A stretch of 64,000 nucleotides of DNA from Spirosoma pollinicola (GCF_002831565.1 NZ_CP025096.1:7803014-7867013), one strand, 5' to 3'; shown: positions 30,063 to 39,104, numbered from the stretch's first letter. Numbers and translations: made by a program. Notes: generated from the sequence alone by a model not told the origin.

Positions 30063-33000
30063 ATGCGGAAAATTTTATTGGGAAGCTGGTTGCTTTCACT
30101 GCTATTCTGTTTGCCCCTACTGGCGCAGGATATAGCTGTTAGTGGCCGCGTCACTTCATCAGACGACGGGTCGGGTCTTCCAGGCGTGACTGTACAGGTA
30201 AAAGGCACTAACCGTGGTACAACCACAGATGCCAACGGTAACTATCGTGTTAGCGCATCAGGCAATAACACACTAGTTTTTAGCTTCATCGGCTATTTAA
30301 CACAAGAAGCGGCTGTCAATAACCGCACATCAATCAATGTTTCTCTGGCTGGCGACTCTCAGCAATTAAGCGAAGTAGTCGTTATTGGATATGGCACCCA
30401 GACCCGTCAGGATGCTACCGGAAGCATTTCATCGGTGAAAGGAGCTGCTATTGCTCAGATGCCTATCCAGAGCTTTGAATCAGGTCTGGCCGGTCGGTCG
30501 CCGGGGGTTCAGATCACGGTGCCAAACGGCGTTTTAAACAACCCGCCGGTTTTCCGGATTCGGGGCACAAACTCCATCTCGCTTAGCTCTTATCCATTGA
30601 TCATTGTGGACGGTGTTCCTACGTTCACTGGTGATCAGGGATCGACGAATGCACCGAGCAACCCACTGGCCAGTATCAATCCAAGTGATATTGAAAGCAT
30701 GGATGTGGCTAAAGATGCTGCCGCAACAGCCATCTACGGTAGCCGTGCCGCCAATGGTGTCGTTTTCATTACGACCAAACGGGGTAAGTCGGGTAAAGTA
30801 CGGGTTAATTATGATGGCTGGGTTGGTGTGTCAAGCACCTATCGGTTGCCAGAAATGATGAACGCCAGCCAGTATATTAACTACAAGACGTCGGCCGTTG
30901 CTAATAACCCGACAGCGTCTGCGGTGAAGTTTACGCAAACCAACGATGCCAATGGAAACCCTATCGATACCAAATGGTATGACTACATCTACCGTCAGGG
31001 GGTTTCGCAGAACCACAACCTGAACGTTTCGGGTGGTAGCGAAAATACGAACTATTACTTCTCGGTTGGCTACACAGGCCAGCAGGGTGTTATCCGCAAG
31101 AATGATTTTAACCGGATCAATGCCCTGTTCAATGTTGACAGCAAACTTAGCAAGCTGTTCACCATTGGCGGTAAAATTGCCATCTCGAATGAGCGGAACC
31201 TTGCTGCCGGTACATCCGGCTCATTAAACGGCGAAGCTTTCAATACGAGTGGTTTAGGCCGGGTTGGTCTTGTTTTGCCTCCTATCCTGTCGCCCTACAA
31301 CAACGATGGTACATATAATGTGAACGGTTCGGCTATTGGTGTAGCCAACAACATTGTAGGAACTTCCGTTTCGTATCCTAACCCGGTCCCTACGTTAGAC
31401 CTGAACAGGTCGAATACGGAGAACAACCATATTCAGTCGAACGCTTATTTACAGTTCAAGCCCCTCGATTGGATTACATTGAAAAGCACCTACGGTATTG
31501 ATTACCTGCTGATCGACAACGATGTATTCCAGGCGCCAATCACCAGTGATGGCTACAGCTTCAACGGTAACGCCACGAGTAACTTCCGTAAGCTGAAAAC
31601 CTGGTTGTGGACCAATACAGCCCAGTTTGACCGTTCGTTTGGCGGTGCGCACAATTTCAGCTTACTGGTAGGTCAGGAACAACAGCGGTCAACGACGCTG
31701 GGTTATGGCTTAAACCGCCAGACTCTGTCTGATCCAAACTACACGGTGATTCAGGCGGGTTTTGTGACCAGCAACGCATCGACCCTGGCCTATGGTGAAA
31801 ACTATTTACTGTCGGGTTTCGGTCGGTTGAACTACAACTACAAAGAGAAATATTTCCTGAGCGGCAACTTACGGCAGGATGAATACTCGGCCCTGGGTCA
31901 GAAAAAAGGTACATTCTATGGTGTATCGGCTGGTTGGGAAATCACGCAGGAAGGTTTCTGGAAAGCAGCTTCGCTCGACAATATCTTCAGCAGCTTCAAA
32001 CTCCGTGGTAGCTATGGTAAAGTAGGGAACATTGGCAGCATCAACGATTACTCGCCCTACTCGCTTTATGCTTCCGGCTTATACGGTGGTGCGTCAACGC
32101 TGGCGTTCAACGTGGTAGGCAACCCGGCCCTTAAGTGGGAAACCAGTACAAAAACCGATATCGGCTTTAACTTCGGTTTGTTGAACAACCGGATTACGGG
32201 CGAGGTAGCGTACTACAGAAACAACATCGACAACCTGATCCTGAACGTAGCCCAATCGCCGTCTACGGGTATTCCGGGTACATTATCGAGTGTTGCTTAC
32301 CCACCTCAGAACGTGGGAACGATGTACAACAAAGGACTTGAGATTGCGCTTAACGCCCGGGTTGTTAACACGAAGAATTTCCAGTGGAGCTCTAACTTCA
32401 ACATCACCTTCAATAAGAACGAAGTAACGTCGCTGGCTCCCGGTTTGAATGTACTCCAGACAGGTACGTCAGGCCTGGAAACGGTGAACCAGACACAGCC
32501 GGGTTATTCGCTGGGTCAGCTATGGGTTGTTCGGACAAACGGGGTTGATCCGGCAACGGGCAAACGGATTTTCCTAAATTCGGCTGGTCAGAACGTGTAT
32601 TACCAGTTTTATGCGCCTGCCGGTGAGTTTAACTACTCGACCACAGCCGATGGTAAAACCAGGTACGTAAGCCCAACAGGTGGCACGTCGATCACACAGG
32701 CCAATGACGCCGTTATGTATGCCAATGTAAACCCTAAAATTTACGGCGGCTGGGATAACAACATCAAATACAAAAACTTCGACCTGGGCTTACTGCTGAC
32801 CTATCAATTGGGTTTCTCGGTATACTATGGTACGAATGCCGGTTTGCATGACCAACGTTTCTGGAACAATGCAACCGACGTGCTGACCGATGCGTGGCAG
32901 AAAGAAGGCGATGCAGGTAAAAAATATGCAAGACCTGTATTCGGCGATAACACCTCAAATGGCTCGGCCTTCCCGATGGATATCAACGTCTTTAAAGGTG

Positions 33001-33245
33001 ATTTCCTGAAAGTTCGGTCACTTACACTCGGTTACACACTCCCAGCTGCATTGCTCTCGAAAGCTAAAATCAACAGCCTGCGTGTGTACGTAAGCGGTCA
33101 GAATTTGGCAGTATTGACGAAATACCCTGGTCCAGATCCGGAAGTATCGTCAAATGGTGCTACCAGTAATGGTGGACAAGGCGTTGACAGAAACACAGTC
33201 GGAAACGCCCGGACCTTTACGTTTGGTGTAAGAGCTGGATTTTAA
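30063..33245 (+). CDS. SusC/RagA-family TonB-linked outer-membrane transporter 2
   Basis: 1060 aa. The signal peptide is identical in protein sequence to that of SusC 1 (residues 1-21). The carboxypeptidase-like domain (GRVTSSDDGSGLPGVTVQVKGT) leads to the classical plug start SEVVVIGYGTQTRQDATGSISSVKG, then FRIRGTNSISLSSYPLIIVDG and AATAIYGSRAANGVVFITTKRG. The barrel ends VGNARTFTFGVRAGF. The plug and barrel are clearly different from SusC 1. It is followed after 19 bp by its SusD. Substrate unknown; no enzymes accompany the pair. Confidence 0.95.
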   Translation: MRKILLGSWLLSLLFCLPLLAQDIAVSGRVTSSDDGSGLPGVTVQVKGTNRGTTTDANGNYRVSASGNNTLVFSFIGYLTQEAAVNNRTSINVSLAGDSQQLSEVVVIGYGTQTRQDATGSISSVKGAAIAQMPIQSFESGLAGRSPGVQITVPNGVLNNPPVFRIRGTNSISLSSYPLIIVDGVPTFTGDQGSTNAPSNPLASINPSDIESMDVAKDAAATAIYGSRAANGVVFITTKRGKSGKVRVNYDGWVGVSSTYRLPEMMNASQYINYKTSAVANNPTASAVKFTQTNDANGNPIDTKWYDYIYRQGVSQNHNLNVSGGSENTNYYFSVGYTGQQGVIRKNDFNRINALFNVDSKLSKLFTIGGKIAISNERNLAAGTSGSLNGEAFNTSGLGRVGLVLPPILSPYNNDGTYNVNGSAIGVANNIVGTSVSYPNPVPTLDLNRSNTENNHIQSNAYLQFKPLDWITLKSTYGIDYLLIDNDVFQAPITSDGYSFNGNATSNFRKLKTWLWTNTAQFDRSFGGAHNFSLLVGQEQQRSTTLGYGLNRQTLSDPNYTVIQAGFVTSNASTLAYGENYLLSGFGRLNYNYKEKYFLSGNLRQDEYSALGQKKGTFYGVSAGWEITQEGFWKAASLDNIFSSFKLRGSYGKVGNIGSINDYSPYSLYASGLYGGASTLAFNVVGNPALKWETSTKTDIGFNFGLLNNRITGEVAYYRNNIDNLILNVAQSPSTGIPGTLSSVAYPPQNVGTMYNKGLEIALNARVVNTKNFQWSSNFNITFNKNEVTSLAPGLNVLQTGTSGLETVNQTQPGYSLGQLWVVRTNGVDPATGKRIFLNSAGQNVYYQFYAPAGEFNYSTTADGKTRYVSPTGGTSITQANDAVMYANVNPKIYGGWDNNIKYKNFDLGLLLTYQLGFSVYYGTNAGLHDQRFWNNATDVLTDAWQKEGDAGKKYARPVFGDNTSNGSAFPMDINVFKGDFLKVRSLTLGYTLPAALLSKAKINSLRVYVSGQNLAVLTKYPGPDPEVSSNGATSNGGQGVDRNTVGNARTFTFGVRAGF

Positions 33246-33264
33246 TTAAGACACGAAGAAACTC

Positions 33265-34743
33265 ATGAAAAATAAAGTAAACTATTCAGCAGCATTATGC
33301 CTGTCGCTGCTGTTAGGAGCCAGTTCCTGTAATAGAGATTTGCTCACCCCGATTCCACAGACATCCGTGTCTGATGCATCGGCCTTCAGCACAACGACCC
33401 GTGTGCAAACACAGCTTCTTTCGCTGTACGGAGCCCTGAAAGATGGCAATTTTTACGGCGGACGCTATGTAATCTATGGCGACATCCGGGGCGAGGATTT
33501 CATCAACGAAACCTCTAACCTGGTTACCGGGTCGGATGTTTGGGGACTGAACGCTACCAACAGTGCTACGGCAGTTGTGAACCTGTGGTACTTTGCATAC
33601 CTGACTATCAACCGGTGTAATATCTTTATCGATGGCATGGAAGCTGGTGGTACCACGGTTGTTGGCGCCGAGACTGCGGCTAAATACATTGCAGAAGCCA
33701 AGTTGATCCGGGCGTTAAGCTATTACAGCCTGCTGCAATATTATGCCCGGCCTTATGCCGATGGGAACGGTAGCAAACCCGGTCTGCCTTTGCGCCTGAA
33801 CGGCATTAAAGGTGTTGGCCAATCGAATCTGGCCAGAAGCACAGTTGCCGAAGTATATACACAGGTTCTGAAGGATTTGAACGAAGCCGAAACGGGTTTA
33901 CCTTCCACATACACGGTTGTTGCTGACAATACGACCCGGGCGCATAAGAACACGGCCATTGCCTTAAAAACGCGCGTGTATTTAAGTATGCAGAATTATG
34001 CCAGTGTTATTACGGAGGCTAACAAAATCGTAAGTGCAACGGCTCCGTTCAGTGCACCCACGGGCGTAGCCCACAAGCTGCAACCCGATATCACGACGGT
34101 ATTCACAACCTATGCCAATGCGGAGTCGATCTTCTCGATGCCGATGACTACGACAACAGGCGATTTTCCAGGTACGCAGAACCAGTTGGCCTATTATTTT
34201 TCGCCGAATAAAGCGAATGGTGGTGTTGGTAACGGCGAGTACTCGCTGAACCCAAGAGGTATTATTGCTGAACCGACCTGGTCAGCTACCGATAAACGAC
34301 GGTCGTTCGTTAAGCAGTCGGGTACAACTACCGTTAAAAACTGGCTGGTGAAATATAAAGCAGATAGTCCTTATACAGACTGGGTACCGGTCATTCGCTA
34401 CTCGGAAGTATTGCTGAATCTGGCAGAAGCCAAGGTTCGCAGCACAAACACGGTCGATGCTCAGGCCGTTGCCTTGCTTAGCGCGGTTCGTAACCGGTCT
34501 GATGCCGCCACAACGTATACGGCAGCCAGCTTCGCTACATCGGCCGACCTGACTAACGCCATTCTGTTGGAACGGCGAATCGAATTTCTGGGTGAAGGCT
34601 TACGGAATAACGACCTGATGCGGTTACTCCAAACCATTCCGGCCAAAGGAACGGTGCCAGCAAAAGCACCTACAGAACCGAATTACGTATGGCCAATTTC
34701 GGCTTCGGAACTGGCGCTGAATAACCTGGCTACAGACAACTAG
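33265..34743 (+). CDS. SusD/RagB-family surface lipoprotein 2
   Basis: 492 aa. Lipobox GASSC (Cys22), then the RagB/SusD N-terminal pattern (DLLTPIPQTSVSDASAFSTTTRVQTQLLSLYGAL). Helical core AEAKLIRALSYYSLLQYYARPY and C-terminal ILLERRIEFLGEGLRNNDLMRL, with WPISASELALN near the end, are diagnostic. It binds substrate at the surface in complex with SusC 2. Ends just before a strong terminator. Confidence 0.95.
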   Translation: MKNKVNYSAALCLSLLLGASSCNRDLLTPIPQTSVSDASAFSTTTRVQTQLLSLYGALKDGNFYGGRYVIYGDIRGEDFINETSNLVTGSDVWGLNATNSATAVVNLWYFAYLTINRCNIFIDGMEAGGTTVVGAETAAKYIAEAKLIRALSYYSLLQYYARPYADGNGSKPGLPLRLNGIKGVGQSNLARSTVAEVYTQVLKDLNEAETGLPSTYTVVADNTTRAHKNTAIALKTRVYLSMQNYASVITEANKIVSATAPFSAPTGVAHKLQPDITTVFTTYANAESIFSMPMTTTTGDFPGTQNQLAYYFSPNKANGGVGNGEYSLNPRGIIAEPTWSATDKRRSFVKQSGTTTVKNWLVKYKADSPYTDWVPVIRYSEVLLNLAEAKVRSTNTVDAQAVALLSAVRNRSDAATTYTAASFATSADLTNAILLERRIEFLGEGLRNNDLMRLLQTIPAKGTVPAKAPTEPNYVWPISASELALNNLATDN

Positions 34744-34764
34744 TCAACAACAAGTTTCTCGTTT

Positions 34765-34800
34765 AAAGAAGGCCCTCTAAGCAATTGGGGGCCTTCTTTT
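34765..34800 (+). terminator. Rho-independent terminator of SusC operon 2
   Basis: About 10-bp stem (34768-34777 with 34787-34796), loop taagcaatt, then tctttta. The flanking AAA/TTT extends the stem. The loop and right arm (AGCAATTGGGGG) match the terminator of SusC operon 1. Confidence 0.85.
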
Positions 34801-34808
34801 ATTTGACA

Positions 34809-34991
34809 TAACGTGAATTATGGATAGACTTTTAAATAAGTACCTAAAATTCAATAGGTTGTCTTTGTCATCCCGACGATAGGAGGGATCTTCGGTAGAG
34901 AAGGAACTCTTCAGCTCACCGAAGATCCCTCCTATCGTCGGGATGACAAAAGCGCATAGTTTACTTCTTTAAGCATCCATAATTCACGTTA
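34809..34991. repeat. Nested palindrome: 17-bp outer arms around a 33-bp perfect inverted repeat
   Basis: Outer arms at 34809-34825 and 34975-34991 are perfect complements (taacgtgaattatggat). Inside, perfect 33-bp arms at 34864-34896 and 34918-34950 (tttgtcatcccgacgatagg...) surround a 21-base loop. The inner sequence has the look of a dispersed REP-like intergenic element of Bacteroidota genomes. It could also stop transcription from either side. Confidence 0.8.
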
Positions 34992-35032
34992 ACATAGAGA
35001 CTGTTTAAATAAAGAATTTTTCAACCACAGAG

Positions 35033-35048
35033 CCGGTCCGCCGTTGCG
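35033..35048 (+). repeat. 16-bp GC-rich micro-repeat, copy 1 (left palindrome arm)
   Basis: ccggtccgccgttgcg interrupts the periodic cacagag|gcacaaagg text of the palindrome arm. Removing it leaves the regular series CACAGAGG CACAAAGGG CACAGAGG. It differs at only two bases from each of the copies inside the transposase at 48861 and 49625. Confidence 0.7.
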
Positions 35049-35113
35049 GCACAAAGGGCACAGAGGTTTAAAGGGTTACTTTTTACCCCCTTAAACCTCT
35101 GTGCCCTTTGTGC

Positions 35114-35129
35114 CGCAACGGCGGACCGG
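35114..35129 (-). repeat. 16-bp GC-rich micro-repeat, copy 2 (right palindrome arm)
   Basis: Exact reverse complement of copy 1, at the mirror position in the right arm. It is not an independent insertion if the palindrome formed later or its arms are kept identical by conversion. Confidence 0.7.
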
Positions 35130-35245
35130 CTCTGTGGTTGAAAAATTCTTTATAATCATCTGGTTGGCCAAATAATAAATCCGTATAAACTACAATTTAG
35201 TCCTTATTTACGTTATTTAAGCGTTAGTTGTGTTCAATATCAGCC

Positions 35246-36898
35246 ATGCATCTACTCAAATCCTACCCGCTTTTCCCACTCTTCATCCTTAGGCTTTTTG
35301 CTACGGCACAGGCACAGCAGCCACCCAGCAACTGGCCTTACCTCGACCCTGCTGTCGACTCGGTGGCGGGCATTAGCCTGTATCGGGCTTATGAGTTGTT
35401 AAAAGGTAAACCATCAGTGCCGGTCATCGTTGGTGTGCTGGATTCGGGCGTCGACGTCGACCACGAAGACCTGCGCGATGTAATCTGGCAAAACCCAAAG
35501 GAGATTCCCGACAATCAAACCGACGATGATAAAAATGGCTATGCCGATGATGTACACGGCTGGAATTTCATGGGCGCGAAAGACGGAACAACCTACGAGT
35601 ATGACCAGCCGGAGATTACGCAGACGTATGTTGTCCTGAGAAAAAAATACGACCAGATTGAGCCTGACAAGGTTAAACCTGCCGACAAACGACAGTACGA
35701 TACCTACCAACGAGCGAAAAAACAGTTTCTGACTCGCTATCAAGCCACTCAACCTAAACGCATCGCGTTGAGCGATACTATAAAATTCTGGCAGATAGCC
35801 AGCCAGATCGAAGTAAAACTACCCGACACGATTTTATCTCAAGCCATAATTCGGCAGGTCAACCTCGGCACCGACTCGGTGTCCAGGGCTGTTCAAACCA
35901 TTTTAGCAGATGCTTATTTCCCGCAATACGGCTCCTTTTCGGCCTACTCAACGCTCATTCGTCGGAACTGGACGCGGTTTCAGCAAATTATGGGCAGTGA
36001 AGCTATGATTGGTTTTAACCCCGACTATAATCCCCGAACATCGGTTGGCGACGATCCCGGCAACTTAACCGAGCGCTATTATGGAAGTCCGCGAATGTTG
36101 ATTGGCCGCTCGCAGCAGCTGGCCATGCACGGGAGCCATGTGGCGGGTATCATTGGTGCCAAACGCGGCAATAACCTGGGTATCGACGGCGTTGCCGATA
36201 ACGTTCGGATTATGCCCGTTTCAGTCGTGCCGGCTAACGGCGACGAGCGCGATAAAGATATAGCCAATGGCATTCGTTATGCGGTCGAAAACGGGGCGAA
36301 GGTTATCAATATGAGCTTCGGCAAACGACTGTCGCCGTTCAAGGAGCAAGTCGATGCGGCCATCCGGTTTGCCGAAGAACACGATGTGCTGATTGTTCAC
36401 GCGGCAGGCAATAACGGCGAAAACTACGATTCCTTACCGGCCTATCCATCGGCTAAGTACGAAAATGGCCAAACAGCTCAGAATGTGTTGGTCGTTGGCA
36501 ACAGCACCTGGCGCGTTGGCAAAGACCTTCCCAGCCGATCGTCTAATTATGGGGTGCAAACGGTCGATATTTTCGCTCCCGGCACCGATATACTGTCGAC
36601 GCTCCCTAATAACCAATATGCCAGCTTTTCGGGGACCAGCATGTCAGCCCCCATGACGGCTGGTGTAGCCGCTCTACTCCGCTCCTATTTCCCAAAACTT
36701 ACCGCCGTTCAGGTTAAAAATATACTACTGAAAAGCAGCTATAAACCCGACGTTCAAGTCCGGAAGCCGGGGCATTCAGGCCAGCAGGTGCCCTTCAAAA
36801 ACCTGAGTCGTTCGGGCGGATTGTTGAATGCGTATGAAGCCGTGAAGATTCTATCCGAACCGCCGGGCGGCCCCGCGGGATTTTCAGGATTTAAATGA
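35246..36898 (+). CDS. Secreted subtilisin-like serine peptidase (S8) with large internal insert
   Basis: 550 aa from the ATG at 35246; an in-frame TTG at 35228 is less likely. Signal peptide 1-24 (FPLFILRLFATAQAQ). The catalytic triad is D66 (VGVLDSGVDVDHEDL), H298 (HGSHVAGIIGAKRGN) and S465 (FSGTSMSAPMTAGVAALL). The gap between Asp and His is about 230 residues, against about 30-40 in subtilisin; the insert is charged and helical (KKYDQIEPDKVKPADKRQYDTYQRAKK). Exported protease of nutrition or processing type. The end of the gene (GGPAGFSGFK) runs into an inverted repeat shared with the downstream intergenic region. Confidence 0.93.
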   Translation: MHLLKSYPLFPLFILRLFATAQAQQPPSNWPYLDPAVDSVAGISLYRAYELLKGKPSVPVIVGVLDSGVDVDHEDLRDVIWQNPKEIPDNQTDDDKNGYADDVHGWNFMGAKDGTTYEYDQPEITQTYVVLRKKYDQIEPDKVKPADKRQYDTYQRAKKQFLTRYQATQPKRIALSDTIKFWQIASQIEVKLPDTILSQAIIRQVNLGTDSVSRAVQTILADAYFPQYGSFSAYSTLIRRNWTRFQQIMGSEAMIGFNPDYNPRTSVGDDPGNLTERYYGSPRMLIGRSQQLAMHGSHVAGIIGAKRGNNLGIDGVADNVRIMPVSVVPANGDERDKDIANGIRYAVENGAKVINMSFGKRLSPFKEQVDAAIRFAEEHDVLIVHAAGNNGENYDSLPAYPSAKYENGQTAQNVLVVGNSTWRVGKDLPSRSSNYGVQTVDIFAPGTDILSTLPNNQYASFSGTSMSAPMTAGVAALLRSYFPKLTAVQVKNILLKSSYKPDVQVRKPGHSGQQVPFKNLSRSGGLLNAYEAVKILSEPPGGPAGFSGFK

Positions 36899-37007
36899 TT
36901 TTCAGGATTATCCAAAGCACTTAAATATCCTGTAGGATTTGTTTAGTTTCCTTGGTAGTAAGTGTTTCGGATAATCTCGAAAATCATTTAAATCTTGTAA
37001 AAATCCC
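36877..37007. repeat. Imperfect ~45-bp inverted repeat between convergent genes
   Basis: Left arm 36877-36921 and right arm 36961-37007 are complementary apart from a few mismatches and small gaps; both hold gatttaaatgatttt. The left arm overlaps the last codons of the subtilase gene and the right arm stops just short of the SDR stop codon. It probably serves as a terminator for both convergent genes and may be a dispersed element. Confidence 0.65.
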
Positions 37008-37009
37008 GG

Positions 37010-37723
37010 TCACCAAACTGTTTCCTGCTTATCGTGCCAGAATTTCCCGGTTTCGGACTGGGGGGCATCGGTAGCCAGCCATACGATTGTTTCGGCGCCT
37101 TTTTCAACGGGTCTACTGGCATTGGGGCCGCCCATATCGGTACGAACCCAGCCCGGATCAACGCAGTTTACAGCAATGGCCTGACTTTTCAGGGCCGCTG
37201 CAAATTGCTTCGTCACAGCGTTGAGGGCTGTTTTTGAGATACTATAGGCAGGCGCGTAGGTTTGCATATTCGTCAGCGATCCGGCTCCACTCGAGACATT
37301 GATAATCCGACCGCCAATATGGCTTTTTTGCAGATGCTCCAGAAAATCCTGAATCACCAGGATTGGCCCGGTCACGTTCGCTTTCAGCGTCCGGTCAAGC
37401 ATTTCGGCATTTAGGTCGAGGATATCCGCGCCGTGATCTTCGAGAACGCCAGCATTATTGATCAAAACATCCAGATGATCGGCCTTTTGTGAAAGCGTTC
37501 CACAAGCCGTTCGGATACTTACCGGATTAGTTACGTCGATTTGAATAAACGTGGCTTCATAACCCGCATGGCAAAGCTCTTCGGCAGCTTCCCGGCCTTT
37601 GGCTATGTCGCGGGAACCAATAAATACAGCGAACCCGCGCTGGGCCAGCTGCCGGGCAATTTCTTTACCAATTCCTTTATTTGCCCCTGTAATGAAGGCA
37701 GTGCGTTGGTGTTCCGTTTTCAT
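37010..37723 (-). CDS. Short-chain dehydrogenase/reductase (carbonyl reductase-like)
   Basis: 237 aa. TGANKGIG (12-19), NNAG (89-92), active-site serine in INVSSGAG (around 144), Y160 and K164 (YSISK) are present. The sequence resembles NADPH-dependent carbonyl-reductase-type SDRs; the substrate is unknown. It is convergent with the subtilase gene and divergent from the beta-barrel gene. Confidence 0.92.
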   Translation of the reverse strand: MKTEHQRTAFITGANKGIGKEIARQLAQRGFAVFIGSRDIAKGREAAEELCHAGYEATFIQIDVTNPVSIRTACGTLSQKADHLDVLINNAGVLEDHGADILDLNAEMLDRTLKANVTGPILVIQDFLEHLQKSHIGGRIINVSSGAGSLTNMQTYAPAYSISKTALNAVTKQFAAALKSQAIAVNCVDPGWVRTDMGGPNASRPVEKGAETIVWLATDAPQSETGKFWHDKQETVW

Positions 37724-37883
37724 ACTTACTTATTTACTACACTCTACTTACTCCGCTTTTGGACAAAATGTTTGCGAAAGTTAACCGTACCCTCAAACGG
37801 ACCGACCGTTTCCTAAATGCTGTTGTATAAATTAGTAGATTAGCGACTAATCTTACATAATCAATTTGCCAACTCAGTATCCA

Positions 37884-38720
37884 ATGAAATCTTTGTCTTT
37901 TCTTCTGACGCTTACTCTCCTGCCGATTGGTCTTTCTGTAGCCCAAACGACACCAGCCAGTACCACAGTAACGTCGACCAGCACAAACCGCCAGCAAGAG
38001 CTCTACGATGAGCATCACGGCATTACAAAGAAACCAAAAACAACGCCAGCAGCAACGAAACCAACGACGTCGGCCACCTCGTCAACAGATCGCACGCCAA
38101 CGACGCCTAGAATCGACGAACCTGCCTCTACTCAACCCACAATAGCTACCGACAAGCCGCAGCAAGTATCCGGCACCAGCAGTACATCCAATGTGAGAAT
38201 CGGCATTCGGGGGGGCGTTACATCCTCTGTTTTTACGCAGGCAGAGACCGGTGTTAAGCCCGCTCTTGGCTTCGTGGGCGGTATATCCTTCACCTTTGGA
38301 TCGGGCACCGTTTCGTTTCAGCCAGAGATCAACTACAGCCGGTATGCGCAGAAAGTAACGGACTTTGGTTTTACCGACACTCAGGCTGTTGATGTGCTTG
38401 AAGTGCCTTTATTCCTAAAGTTTTCAACGGGAACCTATGCCGGCAGTCGCTTCTTCCTGAACGTAGGTCCCTATGCAGGCTATAGAATGAACATAAGCCA
38501 AAACGGCAAGACAATATCACTTGACGGCACCAAAGGGCGTTTTGGCTTCGGTGCGGGAGCGGGTATCGGGACAGCGATAAAAGCCGGACCGGGTCATGTT
38601 ACCCTTGAAATCCGCGGTCTTTATCCGTTAGGGGATGTAGATAATGGGTTCAATACAGATTCACAGAGAATCTTTGCTCAGGGAACAATTGGCTACATAG
38701 TCCAGTTAGGAGGCCGATAA
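37884..38720 (+). CDS. Outer-membrane beta-barrel protein (PorT-like, OMP_b-brl_2 type)
   Basis: 278 aa from the ATG at 37884 (an in-frame TTG at 37866 is rejected because the ATG gives a standard signal peptide: FLLTLTLLPIGLSVAQ). A Thr/Ser/Pro-rich linker (residues ~20-100) precedes a barrel of about eight strands (VRIGIRGGVTSSVF, VSFQPEINYSRYAQK, FFLNVGPYAGYRM, GRFGFGAGAGIG, HVTLEIRGLYPLGDV, FAQGTIGYIVQLG). Barrels of this type are small outer-membrane proteins of largely unknown function. It is a single-gene unit. Confidence 0.87.
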   Translation: MKSLSFLLTLTLLPIGLSVAQTTPASTTVTSTSTNRQQELYDEHHGITKKPKTTPAATKPTTSATSSTDRTPTTPRIDEPASTQPTIATDKPQQVSGTSSTSNVRIGIRGGVTSSVFTQAETGVKPALGFVGGISFTFGSGTVSFQPEINYSRYAQKVTDFGFTDTQAVDVLEVPLFLKFSTGTYAGSRFFLNVGPYAGYRMNISQNGKTISLDGTKGRFGFGAGAGIGTAIKAGPGHVTLEIRGLYPLGDVDNGFNTDSQRIFAQGTIGYIVQLGGR

Positions 38721-38837
38721 TCGAAAATATTTCTCATAGAGTGGGTTTTAAAATGGCGACGACCGGTTGGGCGTCGCCATTTTTGTTTCCATCTTAAGTA
38801 ATCACGCAAATTTAACTTTCATTTATTAACTTGCAGT

Positions 38838-39095
38838 ATGAGCCGACCAAAACGCTGCATCTCCTTGTCTGACACCGAGAAACTTACTTTACAGGAAGCC
38901 ATCAAAAACCACCCTAAGTACGAGTTTAGACGGGCTTGTCAAGCATTACTTTGGAGTCATAAAGGCTTCTCGGCCAAAGAGGTAGCAGGCCACACCGAAG
39001 TCTCCCAGCATTCGGTTGGCAAGTGGCTTTCTGCCTGGCAAGAACTGGGTTTGGTCGGGCTCATGCGCCAAAAAGGGCAAGGCAGAAAACCCTAG
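38838..39095 (+). pseudogene. Truncated IS630-family transposase (N-terminal helix-turn-helix)
   Basis: 85 codons then TAG. The protein has the tandem HTH of IS630 transposases (RRACQALLWSHKGFSAKEVAGHTEVSQHSVGKWLSAWQELG) and ends at GQGRKP, where the linker to the DDE domain would begin. The whole catalytic domain is missing. The same frame continues after the TAG into the IS3 fragment, so one in-frame join with a stop separates the two relics. Confidence 0.8.
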
Positions 39096-39104
39096 CTAGC
39101 TAGT

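Larger units (their letters stand above)
35009..35153. repeat. 63-bp perfect inverted repeat
   Basis: Arms 35009-35071 and 35091-35153 are exact complements with a 19-base loop (agggttactttttaccccc). The core has the periodic text cacagag..gcacaaaggGCACAGAGG, interrupted in each arm by a 16-bp GC-rich block. As RNA this would be a very stable hairpin. It lies between SusC operon 2 and the subtilase gene. Confidence 0.85.

Noticed and set aside
37737..38018. Minus-strand frame opposite the start of the beta-barrel gene
   Set aside because: Shadow of the Thr/Ser-rich linker of the plus-strand protein; no supporting features.
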